Assembly (NCBI GenBank): GCA_024291935.2
Contig: CM044314.1
Span: 20,682,001 to 20,746,000 of the forward strand
Source: Okapia johnstoni
Lineage: Eukaryota > Chordata > Mammalia > Artiodactyla > Giraffidae
Direction: 5' to 3'
DNA length: 64,000 bases
The position numbers and the translations under genes were made by a program. The notes beneath the pieces were generated by a model, which was not told the origin of the DNA, did no database searches, and was given only the letters and a program-made list of their open reading frames with translations. Position 1 is the first letter of the stretch. The number at the start of each line of letters is the position of its first letter. This document shows, piece by piece, positions 1-10,500 of the stretch.

Positions 1-10
1 AGCCAAATTT

Positions 11-34
11 AAAAAAAAAAAAAAAAAAAAAAAA
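11..34. repeat. poly(A) tract
   Basis: Twenty-four consecutive A residues at the left edge, probably the tail of a retroposon whose body is outside or too old to recognise. Confidence 0.8.
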
Positions 35-223
35 GGAAGTTTTTCTGGCTGGAAGCAATGTAAAGTTGATATTTTGCAAAGATCAAACCTGGCAAGATTA
101 TCCATTCTCTTTTTACACAGTTCCCAGTTCAAAACCCAACTGAGATCTTATTTCCCTAATACTTATAATCCTTAATAATTATAATATGTAATGAAACCTA
201 CAAAATAGATGCTACCCACCTTT

Positions 224-430
224 GGGCCTCCCTGGTGGCTCAGACAGTAAAGAATCTACCTGCAATGCAGGTTTGATCCCTGGATCAGGAAGATTCCCTG
301 GAGAAGGGAATGGCTATCCACTCCAGTATTCTTGCCTGGAGAATTCCATGGACAGAGGAGTCTGGCAGGCTACAGTCCATAGGGTTGCAAAAAAAGCAGA
401 CACAACTGAGTGACTAACATTTTCACTTTC
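224..430 (+). mobile_element. Bov-tA SINE
   Basis: Starts with the tRNA-derived head (GGGCCTCCCTGGTGGCTCAG) and runs through the standard Bov-tA body: the cue for an initial pol III B-box-like GTTTGATCCC segment, then the Bov-A unit ending in CACAACTGAGTGACTAAC. It shows the usual open frame of this SINE, which is not a gene. Confidence 0.92.
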
Positions 431-440
431 AAGTCCTCTG

Positions 441-506
441 AGAATCTGTTAGAACCTGAACTTCGTGATGACAGAAAATCTGTTAGAACCTGACCTTCAT
501 GATGAC
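441..506 (+). repeat. Two-copy tandem duplication (about 33 bp)
   Basis: The segment GAATCTGTTAGAACCTGA followed by a CTTCGTGATGAC-like end occurs twice in direct succession with a few mismatches. It lies in a gene-free stretch (431-1330) that otherwise shows AT-rich sequence with no recognisable coding exon; it may belong to the retroviral remnant to its right. Confidence 0.55.
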
Positions 507-1329
507 CTTCGTGATGACTGTGAGGCAGGGTTTACTGACCTCATTTTACCTAACTGGGGAACCAGAACCTAGAGAACCTGCCAGGAGCCAGCACACGAGA
601 TCCCAGCCATGACAAGGTCGTGAGGAGAAGACCAGACGAGCAAGGCAACTCAGGCCTCAGGGATTTCGATAAGCTGCCTCAGTGCTCACCTTAATGATGA
701 TATCTTTCTGATGCTTGCCATAATAGACTGCTCCCTAATTTCTGTGACTTAGGCAGAAGGCCTTCCCTGATCCTTTCCTAACCAGGTCAATTTAAAACTC
801 TAATCAACATGCCCCCCAAACGGTGGCACTCTATAAGATTTTTCATAAAAAAAGAGTATTTTCATCTAAGCTCCTTTTGCTAGCATCTTAGTTTGCTTGA
901 CAAATGTGCCTGTACCTTTAGAACTAGTATACATGACTGCGCCTCAACAATAAACAGCATTGAGAGCCTGAATGCATAAAAGGCCCCAGTGGGCACAGAG
1001 CCCTTCGAGGGGGAGAAAGCCTATTGGAAAAACATAAGAAATATTACTTTATAAAACTGTTATTCGGTCTATATTTACTTGCTATGTTTCTGCTCTTAAC
1101 ATCCTGAGCCTATATAATAAAGGTATAATAGTTAGAGACTTATAAAAATAAAGGTTTAGCCTTAATATAAAAATAATAAAACAGTTGTTAATCTAGCTGG
1201 TGATTTTTGTGAAAGAACTGACCTTGGTGCTACATTGTTTCAGCCTGCCGTACCATGACTTTATGGGACCACATTCTTTCCCCTTAAGCTCAAGGCAAAA
1301 GATAGATTATAAAAAACAGGTTTTACTTT

Positions 1330-1776
1330 GAAACTTTGAGTTAATGAATCCTTTCTTTGTCATAATCCACTGTGCCTGTATTCTTTAGAAAAATGTAGCT
1401 CTGGTACGTTCTGTGCCTGATAGAAAAATACTTTTAGAAAAAGTGTTCTGGCTGATCAACCCTTACCAATAAAGAGTCATAAGATGTTAGCAGGCCTCCA
1501 GGCCAGAAGATGATGTAAACAACATGAGACTTTTGTAAATAAGATATACAAAAAAGTATCCTGGTTTCGATAAAGGCCAAAAACTGCTGACCCGTTGAGC
1601 TAATTTGGCATGACTCTACATTTTCCTCTATGTACAACTTAAGATATAAAAAGCTCCCTTTGAAAAATAAAGCTCAGACGCTGCCTCACACCTGCCTAGT
1701 TTCGCTGTTTCTTCTCTACGCCGACGCCGTCCATCCTGAGGGAACCCCTGGACCAGTTGGAGCAGGACTCTGGCAA
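1330..1776 (+). mobile_element. Relic endogenous retroviral LTR (left end undefined)
   Basis: A TATA box (TATAAAA at 1645) is followed 21 bases later by a polyadenylation signal (AATAAA at 1666) and then a GC-richer segment ending near CTGGCA at about 1776. That close TATA-AATAAA-U5 order is typical of retroviral LTRs, probably class II. I see no tRNA primer site, gag, pol or env next to it, so it looks like a solo LTR. The left boundary is uncertain and may reach back several hundred bases. Confidence 0.5.
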
Positions 1777-1891
1777 GAACCTGCTGCTATCAAAGGGTAA
1801 AAGGCACCTCCCTTTCTAAATCTGTTGGGGGACTACCTCGGTGACCTCAGCCAACGTGCTCACAACCTGATACTCACTTTCCTTACTGGTG

Positions 1892-2116
1892 TGCGGGCAT
1901 GCTAAGTCGCTTCAGCCGTGTCTGACTCTTTGTGACCCCATGGACCAAAGCCCACTAGGCTCCTTCCTCCATGGGATTCTCCCGGCAAGAATACTGGAGT
2001 GGGGTGCCATTTCCTCCTCCAGGGGATCTTCCTGACCCAGGGATGAAACCCACATCTATTACATCACCTGCACTGTTAGGCAGGTTCTTTACCACTAGCG
2101 CCACCTGGGAAGCCCT
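1892..2116 (-). mobile_element. Bov-tA SINE (antisense) with 10-bp TSD
   Basis: Reverse complement of the Bov-tA consensus ending in CTGGGAAGCCC. The target-site duplication CCTTACTGGT is perfect at 1881-1890 and 2121-2130, so the insertion is structurally clear. Confidence 0.93.
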
Positions 2117-2297
2117 AATACCTTACTGGTACAACTGGGGATAACAACCTAGTATTTTACTCTACACATTTAAATTATAATTACACAATGCAGGTAAAAG
2201 TCTGTCTGTTTACCTTTGGTAAAGTGATACAATAATGTACTTTTAAAAATGAAGAAATTCTTTCACTCGACATTTACTGAGGACCCTAAATATCAAG

Positions 2298-2444
2298 GGA
2301 GTTGAGATGGTTGGACGGCATCACCGATTCAATGGACATGAATTTAGGCAAACTCTGGGAGATGGTAAGCAACAGAGAGGCCTGGTGTGCTGCAGTCCAT
2401 GAGGTCGCAAAGAGTGGGACACGACTTGGCGACTGAGCAACAAT
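2298..2444 (+). mobile_element. BovB LINE 3' end fragment with 11-bp TSD
   Basis: Matches the 3' end of BovB (GGCATCACCGATTCAATGGA through CACGACTTGGCGACTGAGCA). It is 5'-truncated and flanked by TAAATATCAAG at 2287-2297 and 2445-2455. Confidence 0.9.
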
Positions 2445-2455
2445 TAAATATCAAG

Positions 2456-3136
2456 CCATATACTGAGTGTATACACACAATGCTTATACAGTGATTTTAT
2501 ACACAGTGATGTCAGAAACAAATTCCCCACTCTTAGGAATGAGTCTAGCGGGGGTGGGAGGTGAGGAGCAGATATTTAACAAATACACAACACTGTACGG
2601 ATCATTTGGTTACATCTGTGCTGAGGGAGCGCACAGAAGAGAAAGCGCTCACAACACCTGTAACATGCGCAGAAGCGCAGACCAGACTACCGCATTCAAC
2701 AGGCACTTAGGGAGCACAGCCAGTATGGGAGTTCGACTGGCTGAGAAGGGGTAGCCCGAGCCTGTAGGAGGAGGTACCACTCACAGGGAGAGCAAGGATT
2801 TCCGGGCAGGCCCCAGAAGGGAACTTCCAGAACATTCCAGAAGAGACGGGATCTCTAAGTCAATCTTTGGGTGAACTCTGTTCACAGGTACCCAATGCAG
2901 GTCAACCCAGAAGGGGCTCTGGACACACTGTAGAACAGACGGAGGGACCCCCTCAAACGCTGAGGTCACCACTCCGGGGGCCACGAGCGTCCTCTGCTGA
3001 TTCCTGGCGGATTCAGGGCCGCCGCACGCCCCCTCCCAGATTTGAGAAACTGAGGCCCAAAGGGAACGGACCAACCATGGACACGCCAGTGGCCATGAAT
3101 CCAGCCCTGCCTCCCACCTGGGACAGGACGCACTAC
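2456..3136. other. Gene-free stretch left of the F-box exon
   Basis: No repeat family recognised. If the adjacent minus-strand F-box exon is part of a live gene, this would be its first intron. I looked on the minus strand for a following F-box or WD-repeat exon and did not see one. Confidence 0.5.
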
Positions 3137-3226
3137 CTTGTCCACTTGGGCGGCGCAGAGCAGGTCGCGGGCCTCCAAGAAGGAAAAGACGTGCAGCAGC
3201 TCATGCAAACCCAACTGCGGTTCCAT
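3137..3226 (-). CDS. F-box protein first coding exon (FBXW12-like), partial
   Basis: Thirty codons from an ATG in a strong Kozak setting (GCCATGG) to a good donor (AAG|GTAGTG). The peptide begins MEPQLGLHELLHVFSFLEAR and continues DLLCAAQVDK, which fits the first half of an F-box (hydrophobic L-x-L-L-x-x-x-F-S-F-L then D-L-x-x-A-x-x-V). F-box proteins recruit substrates to SCF ubiquitin ligases through Skp1. From memory, the first coding exon of FBXW12 also has 30 codons ending in a lysine before the conserved His/Trp, so an FBXW12-like F-box/WD protein is my best guess. The exon sits in a CpG-rich promoter. No second exon is visible in the remaining 3.1 kb, so it is either the start of a gene that continues off the left edge or an orphan exon. 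Confidence 0.5.
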
Positions 3227-3290
3227 GGCGCCCGCCGCCCTGGACGCCGGCGTCTGGCCACGCCTCCGCTGCGCTTCCGCCGCCGTAGGC

Positions 3291-3340
3291 TGAGCCCCGC
3301 CCCCGCAGGGTGAGCCCCGCCCCCGCAGGGTGAGCCCCGC
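3291..3340. repeat. 20-bp GC-rich tandem repeat (about 2.5 copies)
   Basis: Unit TGAGCCCCGCCCCCGCAGGG, two perfect copies and a partial third. Each carries an Sp/KLF-type GC box. Confidence 0.85.
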
Positions 3341-3363
3341 CCTCAAGCCGAACCCTTTTCCTC

Positions 3364-3535
3364 AGGCCGAGCCCCGCCCGGCCCGCCGGCCCGCCGGCCC
3401 GCCGGCTTCCGCCCGGCCCGCCGGCTTCCGCCCGGCTTCCGCCCGGCCCGCCGGCTTCCGCCCGGCCCGCCGGCTTCCGCCCGGCCCGCCGGCTTGCCCG
3501 GCCCGCCGCCCGGCTTCCGCCCGGCCCGCCGGCTG
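3364..3535. repeat. GC-rich minisatellite, unit CCGGCTTCCGCCCGGCCCG
   Basis: Alternating GGCCCGCC and GGCTTCCGCCC blocks in about seven 19-bp-type units with shorter variants. Long open frames through it on both strands (Pro/Ala/Arg-rich) are by-products of the repeat, not genes. Confidence 0.88.
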
Positions 3536-5127
3536 GCATAATTCTTGCTCAGACGTGGTGCTGTTGCTCCTTACAGTAATAGCACGCCAGCTCCGCTTCT
3601 GTTAGTTTTCAACTGGCTTTTGAGCTTCCTCTTGGCACTTGCTCTTGTCCTGACAGTAGCCCAGAACCTCGCTCACTCCCTTATACTGACATTCATCCTC
3701 GTTTTGACCTTCGTCCTAGCACTGACCCTTACACTGGAACTTGTGGTGCCCCTGCACCAAGTACCTCCTGAGCCCTTGCCCTGGTGCTGGCCCTTATCCA
3801 GACCTTGACCCTTTTCTTCAGCCTCACCCTAATCATCACCCTTGACCTTATTAGCATCTGACATCTACCCCACCCCCTATTCTTACCCTCACTTGACCCT
3901 GACACACCCTAATACTCCTTCACCCCGAATTTTTCCCTAACCCTGACTCTCGCCTTCACAGTCACCTTCACAGAGACTCTCAGCCTCCCTCTCACCATGG
4001 CACTGGCCCTCACCTGTCGTCTCCTTTGTCATGACCCCTGCCTTGGCCCTGACCCTGGACCTCACTCTGGACTTGGTCATGACCATGTCAAAGATCAGAG
4101 TTAGTGTAAGGGTGAGGATCATGATCCAGCTCAGTGTCAGAGCAGGTAAGGTCACAGTTAGAATGAGGGTAAGATCAGGGACAGATTGATGAAGATCAGA
4201 AATTGGGGTGAGTGTCCAGTTCAAGGTAAAATTCTCTGTCTGGTTAAGGGTTAAGATAAGAGAAAGGTCAGGGTCATGGCATTGGAATCAGGTTCAAGGA
4301 CAAGATCAGTGTGAGGGAAATTTTAGATCCAGGGTTAGGTTCAAGATCCAGTTCAAGTTTGAAATCAGTGTGAGAGTCAAGATCAGGATCAATTTGTGCC
4401 TCCATTGCAGAGGGTCAGTGAGAGGATGACTGTCAGGATAAGAAAGATGGTATTTTGGGGATGAAAGTAAAAGTTGGGTTCAGGTTGACAGTGCATGTCC
4501 AGTTCTGAGTAGGATTCAGGGTCAAGTTGAGGGTGAGGTTGATGTTCAGAATTAGAATCAGTGTCAGATTCAGGGTCAAGATCGATGTGAGAATGTCAGT
4601 GTCAGGGTTAGCATGACATTATGAAAGTCAAGGTCAATTCAAAGTCAAGGTGGGGTTCCATTTCTACTCCTGCTGGCAGGAATTAAGTCCTCCTCCAACT
4701 CTCCCTTCCCTCCCCCCATTACATTGGCCCAATCTGCATAATCCAGGACACTCTTTACATCTCACTCCTTTAACTACATTTGCAAAATCCCTTCTGTGTA
4801 TAAGACAGCATATTCATAGCTTAGGACATGGGGATTTTTAGGGGAACATTAGTCTGCTTACCACAGAGGGTCAGAGTTTGGCTTATAGTCAAAATCAGGT
4901 TTAAGTTTCAACATGAGGATACATCAAGATGGAGGTGATGATCAGGCTGAGGATCAGAGTCACCATGAAGTTCAATTTCAGAGTTAAGGTCTAGGTCAAG
5001 TTCAAGGTCATGATGGGATTAAGGTGTCAGTGGTGTCAGCCAAGCATGAGTCCATGTCAAGATGAGTGTCAGAACCAGAGTCATGATCAGGTTTGGGGTG
5101 CAGACTAGTTTCAGTTTCAGCTTGAGT

Positions 5128-5452
5128 ACAGTGGCTCACGGAGAAGGCAATGGCACCCCACTCCAGTACTCTTGCCTGGATAATCCCAGGGACGGGGGAG
5201 CTTGGTGGGCTGCCATCTATGGGGTCGCACAGAGTGACTTAGCAGCAGCACAGTGGCTCAGACAGTGAAGTATCTGCCTGCAATGCAGGAGACCTGAGTT
5301 CGATCCCTGGGTCAGAAAGTTCCCCTGGAGGAGGGCATGGTAACCCATTCCAGTATTCTTACCTGGAGAATTCCACCATGAGAGGAGTCTGGCAGGCTAC
5401 AGTCCACGGAGTTGCAAAGAGTTGGACACGACTGAGCAACTAACACATATAC
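5128..5452 (+). mobile_element. Bov-tA SINE (split by Bov-A2)
   Basis: The tRNA-derived head (GTGGCTCA) is at the left target site; the rest continues from 5250 with GACAGTGAAGTATCTGCCTG to GACTGAGCAACTAACACA. The pair invaded the hexamer-like array. Confidence 0.88.
5139..5249 (+). mobile_element. Bov-A2 type fragment inserted in a Bov-tA
   Basis: GGAGAAGGCAATGGCACCCC through TAGCAGCAGC, the Bov-A2 monomer. It is flanked by ACAGTGGCTCA at 5128-5138 and 5250-5260, so it landed in the head of the Bov-tA that resumes on its right. Confidence 0.85.
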
Positions 5453-5955
5453 AGTGTAGTTCAGCATCAAGATACAAGTTCAAGGGCAGGATGGGTCAGT
5501 ATGAGGGTCCTTGTCTAGGCAAGGATTCAGTCTAGGGGCAAAGTGAAGTTGAGGGTTAGAATCAGATTGAGGGTGCTGTCTCATCATAGTGTTCATGGTC
5601 AGTGTGAGAGAAACTATCATTGTCAAAGATGTCAAGATCAGGATGAATGTGAAGGACATGTTAATGGTCAGCATTAGGAGCAGGAAACAAAGTAAGATAA
5701 ATATCAACTAGACAGTCATGGTTAAGGTGAAAATGAGAGCCAAGTTCAAGGACAAGGTTAAGTTCTAGGTCAAATGAGGTCAGTTTGGATGAGGGTCAGA
5801 GTCAATGCTAAGATCAAAGCCAGGCATGGGTGGGGAAGGAGCTGCCAAAGAACTGAGTGAAGGTGAGAGAGGGTATACACCAGGGTCAGAGTAATAGGGT
5901 CAGGTTAAATGTAAGGCTCAAGGTCAAGGCTAGGGCCTGTGTTGGGGGTGGGGGT

Positions 5956-7352
5956 AAGGTTTATAGAGTCCTTGCGAGCAGAACTGGCTGAGTGTCAGTG
6001 ATCAGGGTTTGGGTAGAGACCCACATTCATATGGAGGTGAGAGATACCAGAAATTGAGCTAGACTGAAGCTTAGTCTTCAGATATGGCTGGACAAACAGG
6101 CAGAGGCCAGATCCTTAAAACACCTTTAAAGTCACATGAGGTACTTAAACTTATCCCTGCAAGCAACAACTGAGTTTACTGTGCTTTACCCTCAAAGAGC
6201 CTAGAGGGCAGTGACGGTGGCAGTTAAGTCACCTCTGTGGCCTCAGTGCTTGCAGAAGTTTATACGTATGAGCACAAAAATGTATATTTTGAATAAAAGA
6301 CTGCTAGTAAGCTTCTCTCACTTGTCTGTTTTTAATCTATCCATGAACAAATAGCACAGTCTTATTTACTATAGCCCTACGATATGCCTTGGTGTGTATC
6401 TGATAGGGTAAGTCCTTTCATTGCTTTTCCCCTTTTCTTCTGCTTCTGCCTCCTCTTAACCTTTTCATTTCCACATATATATTTTAGAATTGGCTTACCC
6501 AATTATTAAGTAAGAAAGACAAGAGCAAGTTCGGATTGTATTGGTATTTACTGAATTAACAAATGAATTCCAGGAATGTCTGTCTTATTTCTGTCTTATT
6601 TGCAAGATATCTCTGAGTGAAGAGGAGGTTCATGTGGTCCCAGCCTACCCTTATCCTGGGGGTGATGCTGGTAAATCAGCTTAAGGTGTGGAGGGTCACT
6701 ACTGGGCCCCCCACTTGAGCCATCCCTGGCCTTTGACTACTGCCACCTCACCTCTAAATGGGAGCTCTGTTACATGCAGAACCTAGGAAGCCCCCAAGAC
6801 TAAAGTAGCCATGAATGGGGCCACGTTCCAAGTGACCAGAGAGAAGCAAGGGCCAAGAGATGATGCCATCTTGGCCACTTCTCTCTATATGAACTATGGA
6901 AGAGGGGCATACGTCACATAGAACTACTCAGGGTTTTTATAATAAATCTCAAAATTGAACTAGTGTTTAATGTCTGAGAACAAAATCAAACCAAACTTTC
7001 CTTCTCACTTGGGTTTCCAACGTGAGGACCTCTTAAACTCAGTGCTCCCCTAGATGGTTCTACTGGGACAATCCCTGACCAGTGGAATCCCTGATAATGA
7101 CAGGCATGGTAGTGGAACTCACTGCCCCCTTCTGATGGATCTGTCAGCAGCGCACAGGTGGGAGGCCAACAGCACAGGTTGAGGGCGCCCTCTGCTGGGG
7201 CTGGATAGCCTCATCGTCTGGCCTCATCGTCTGGCCAGGACCAGAGCCACTGTGGTCGAAATCAGGCTGGGGCAGTGGAAGGAGTGGCTTGGGTTGTCCT
7301 CGGGAGGGGTGAGAAGTGGGAGGGACAAGCCAGCCGGGCCTGGCCCTGCATC
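5956..7352. other. Gene-free stretch downstream of CDK20
   Basis: Contains an old antisense L1 piece (about 6300-6600: the ACTATAGCCCTACGATATGC to TTTAGAATTGGCTTAC region typical of L1 minus strands). The part next to 7353 is presumably the CDK20 3' untranslated region; a minus-strand ATTAAA-like signal occurs near 6966, but I cannot place the cleavage site. Confidence 0.5.
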
Positions 7353-7550
7353 TCAGCCCTCCGGGATGAAAGGCCGAATCAGCTCCGGGTTCAACAGTGA
7401 CTCCTCGAGAGGCCGGTCCACGTGGAAGTCATGCACATGGGGGGGTCCTGGGTGGGCCTTGGGGGTAGGTCCCCCTGGGCGCTGGGGGATCGGCAGCTCC
7501 GAGGGGTGGGCAGGCAGGGGAGCTGTGAAGAAGTAGTGGTGCAGGAGGGC
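7353..7550 (-). CDS. CDK20: CDK20 coding exon 8 with stop
   Basis: Encodes [20 protein letters not shown] to the C-terminus IRPFIPEG and a TGA stop (7353-7355). The acceptor is CTCAG|GCC. The C-terminal tail lies beyond the kinase fold and is proline-rich. Confidence 0.95.
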   Translation of the reverse strand, partial: ALLHHYFFTAPLPAHPSELPIPQRPGGPTPKAHPGPPHVHDFHVDRPLEESLLNPELIRPFIPEG

Positions 7551-10500
7551 CTGAGGGGAGCGAGCAAGAGACAGCAAAAGGAAACCGGTCACTGCAGCCT
7601 TCCAGATTCAGCTCACTTCCCTCTGGGGGGGCAGAGGGGATGTGAATACTGCCCAGAAGAAATTTTCTCATTCATGCATTCTCCATTCAAGATGATCCCA
7701 TCAGCTCTGAGTGTTCACTGTTTCAGCACTGCTCCAAAGACAGGCGATGTAGCAGTGAACTGAACAAAGAGCTCTGCCTTCAAGTCTTCCATATAGTCAG
7801 GGGTTGGACATGACTGAGCGACTAAGTACAGCACAGGGGGCGATCAACAAGATAAAGTAAGATAAACAGTGCATCAGATGATTGGTGCTGTGGGGAAGAG
7901 AAAGTCAGAGCATGGACAAGGAAAACTAGGGAGGCTGCAGGGCTGAAGTACGGGAGGGTAGGCCCCGCGAGGCAGCACTTGAGCAGAGATCTGAAAGCTG
8001 AATGAGTGAGGCTCTGAGACAGAAGTGCACAGACCTCAGGACCTGAAGGAGATCTGGGGTCCCAGGGAGTGAGCAAGTGGAAGGGAGCTGCAGGGTCACA
8101 GACATGACGGCCCCACGTGTGTGATGCCTACGGGCCACTAAGACCTGGGCTTCTCTGCTGAGGAGAGAGCCCTGCAGGGGAGGATATGACAGCCTGCCTG
8201 GACAAGGCCCCTCTCTCTGCCGGGTGGAGGAGACACTGAATGGGCAGGAGGAGAAGCAGATTCTGGGAGGCAATTGGGGACTTGTGGGGAGGCAGGAGGC
8301 GCTTAGACTGGAGGCAGCAGCACGGGGCTTTGTGCTTGCGTGCTAAGTCGCTTCAGTCATGTCCAACTCTTTGCCCACCAGGCTCCTCTGTCCTTAGGAT
8401 TTCCCAGGCAAGAATACTGGAGTGAGGTACCATTCCCTTCTCCAGAGGATCTTCCTGACCCAGGGATCAAACCCAAGTCTTTTTTTTTTTTAATGTCTCC
8501 TGCATTGGCAGGCAAGTTCTTTATCACTAGTGCTACCTGGGGAGGCTCGGTTGGCTTCAGTACATCCTAAAGGCACTGCAGACATTGGAACTTGCAGGGG
8601 GTGTATGTAAACATACACTGCTTGTTCCAAGAGCAGGGAGGTGAGGCTGCCACGAGGCCAGAGGGACAGGTACACATGACAGAGGCCTGACACCATAAGC
8701 CATCAGCCCATGGTTCTCCCCTCATCCCTTGCCTGCAGCCACAACCCACCCCTTCCGGGTCCTCCTCTCCAGGCCTCTGCTCATCATTTCTCTTGGGATA
8801 ATAGCCTCCTCTGCCGTTCTCCAGAAGACTCACATGACCCCAGAGTCGGTCCCAATATCCCTCCCCTTGATGCCCACAGACTGGCTGCCCTGCCCCACCA
8901 CAGGGTGGAGAGCCCAGAGGAATAAGTCATGTCTGTTTACTCTGGATCAGGACCCAAGACAATGCTTGGCACATGCCAGATGCTAGTAAATTCTTAATGA
9001 AGGAATGAAGGGATGAAGAAGCAAGATGCACTCTTCTACGAGCTGGGCATGCCCTTTTACTATGGCCACTCCTAGCCACCTGCTGCCTCTCCAGGGTCTG
9101 CTCAGGAGAGGCACACCGGCTCCATGCCCTCCCTCCCCTGTCTCCGGGGGTGCTGTTCCCAGCCCATCACAGGTTCTGAGGACCTCAACCTGCTGGGTCA
9201 CAGGGGCATGAACAAGGAGGGTCAGGGCAACGGGTATCTCCCTACCTGGGAGGCAGAGATGCGCTGGTGTGGTGGGTAGAGGAGGAACCGCCCTAGCAGG
9301 TCCAAGGCCTGGGGAGAGGCGTCGGGCAGCACCTCCTCCAGGGGCACGGGCGCCTGCTCCTTGAAGGAGATCTTGTTGTAGTCGGGCAGCTCAGTGATCT
9401 CCTGGAGGAGAAGGGGGTTCATCAGGGCTGGCACCCACCCCGCCAGCCCCCTCAGGAGTCAGTTCTTGCTTCCTGTCACCCACCTGCTGCCACTCACTCA
9501 CAGATCCCCCATCCACCTGCCCCTGCTCGCACCACATCACTCATGACATCATGCGCTCACAGCATGATGTGAGTGAACATGTACACATCTCAAGAGCCTG
9601 CTCCACGCCCAGCTTGGTAAGGGCTGCGTGTGTACTGGGGGTTAGCAGGAAGGCGTAGGGGCTGGGCTCTGGTCCTCCCCACTCCAGCAGATCAGGGATG
9701 GAAGAGATCCCATGCTGGGCCAGGACCAAGGTCTGGGAGGGTCTAGGAGGGGTGGGGCCATGAGACAGAAGACAGAAGGTGCAGGGCAAGGGAGTTACAA
9801 GCTGCTGGGGGAAGAGAGGACACCCACCCCCACCCCTCCAAATGGCAGGCAAACCGGCCAGACTTGAGGATTGGGTGTGCCCAAGATTCGAAGCACACAG
9901 CAAAGCTGTTCGATGTCATTCTCTCCTGGGAAAAGGGGGGACCCGTTCAACAGCTCCCCCAGGATGCAGCCCACGGCCCTGTAGGTACAAAAGCCAAGCA
10001 TCTCAGAGATCTCACACCAGGGACACAGGTTTCCCCACACAAGCACCCACACCTCCCCCTGTGGTCAAGACACCCATAAAGTAGCCTACAGATCCCCACA
10101 CAGTCCAAAGCTTCAAGCCTAGAATACAGAGCACAGCCCCTACTCTAAATAGGTCTCAGGCCTCAACTCTGAAACACACATCAACCCAATAGTTCAGGGA
10201 ACTTTTCAGAACCCCATACTCCGGGACACACAGCCACCCCCTCCCATTCTGGGGCAGACCTCCAAAACAGCCCCAAGACCTTGAACTCTTGTGAAGTGAA
10301 AGTTGCTCAGTCGTGTCTGATTCTTCGGGACTCCAAGGATTGTAGCCTGCCAGGCTCCTCTGTCCATGGAATTCTCCAGGCAAGAATACTGGAGTGGATA
10401 GCCTTTCCCTTCTCCAGGGGATCTTCCCAAACCAGGGATCGAACCCATGTCTCCCACATTGCAGGAGGATTCTTTACCATCTAAGTCACCAGGGAAGCCC

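Larger units (their letters stand above)
3200..3545 (-). promoter_or_regulatory. CpG island / likely promoter of the F-box gene
   Basis: Very GC- and CpG-rich sequence directly upstream, in minus-strand sense, of the F-box exon ATG, with several CCCCGCCCC (Sp/KLF-type) motifs. No TATA box is seen. Confidence 0.6.
3610..5955. repeat. Degenerate hexamer-like array with a strand switch
   Basis: About 2 kb of diverged short units. From 3610 to about 4075 the + strand reads as pyrimidine-type units (CCCTGAC, CTTGACCCT, CCCTAA, CTCACC); from 4085 to about 5955 it reads as the complementary purine-type units (GGTCAGG, AGGTTCAAG, GGGTTAG, GTCAAG). The switch coincides with the perfect palindrome GGTCATGACC at 4075-4084. 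An unrelated segment (about 4660-4865) and two SINEs (5128-5452) interrupt it. Many units contain AGGTCA or TCAAGGTCA nuclear-receptor half-site words. Poly-Leu/Thr open frames here are repeat artefacts. Confidence 0.75.

Noticed and set aside
224..430. tRNA gene in the head of Bov-tA elements
   Set aside because: These SINE heads derive from tRNA and keep B-box-like words, but do not fold as a complete tRNA; the same applies to all Bov-tA and CHR copies here.
3201..3605. Pro/Ala/Arg- and Gly/Arg-rich frames over the GC minisatellite
   Set aside because: All three frames on both strands are open because the repeat lacks stop codons; only the minus-strand F-box exon has splice and domain support.
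3937..4224. Leu/Thr-rich open frames in the hexamer array
   Set aside because: They arise from the repeat composition on both strands and have no start context, domain or splice support.
3610..5955. Telomere fusion or interstitial telomere
   Set aside because: CCCTAA- and TTAGGG-like words occur, but a head-to-head fusion would read G-rich then C-rich; here it is C-rich then G-rich, and the dominant words are GGTCAG/TCAAGG rather than TTAGGG.
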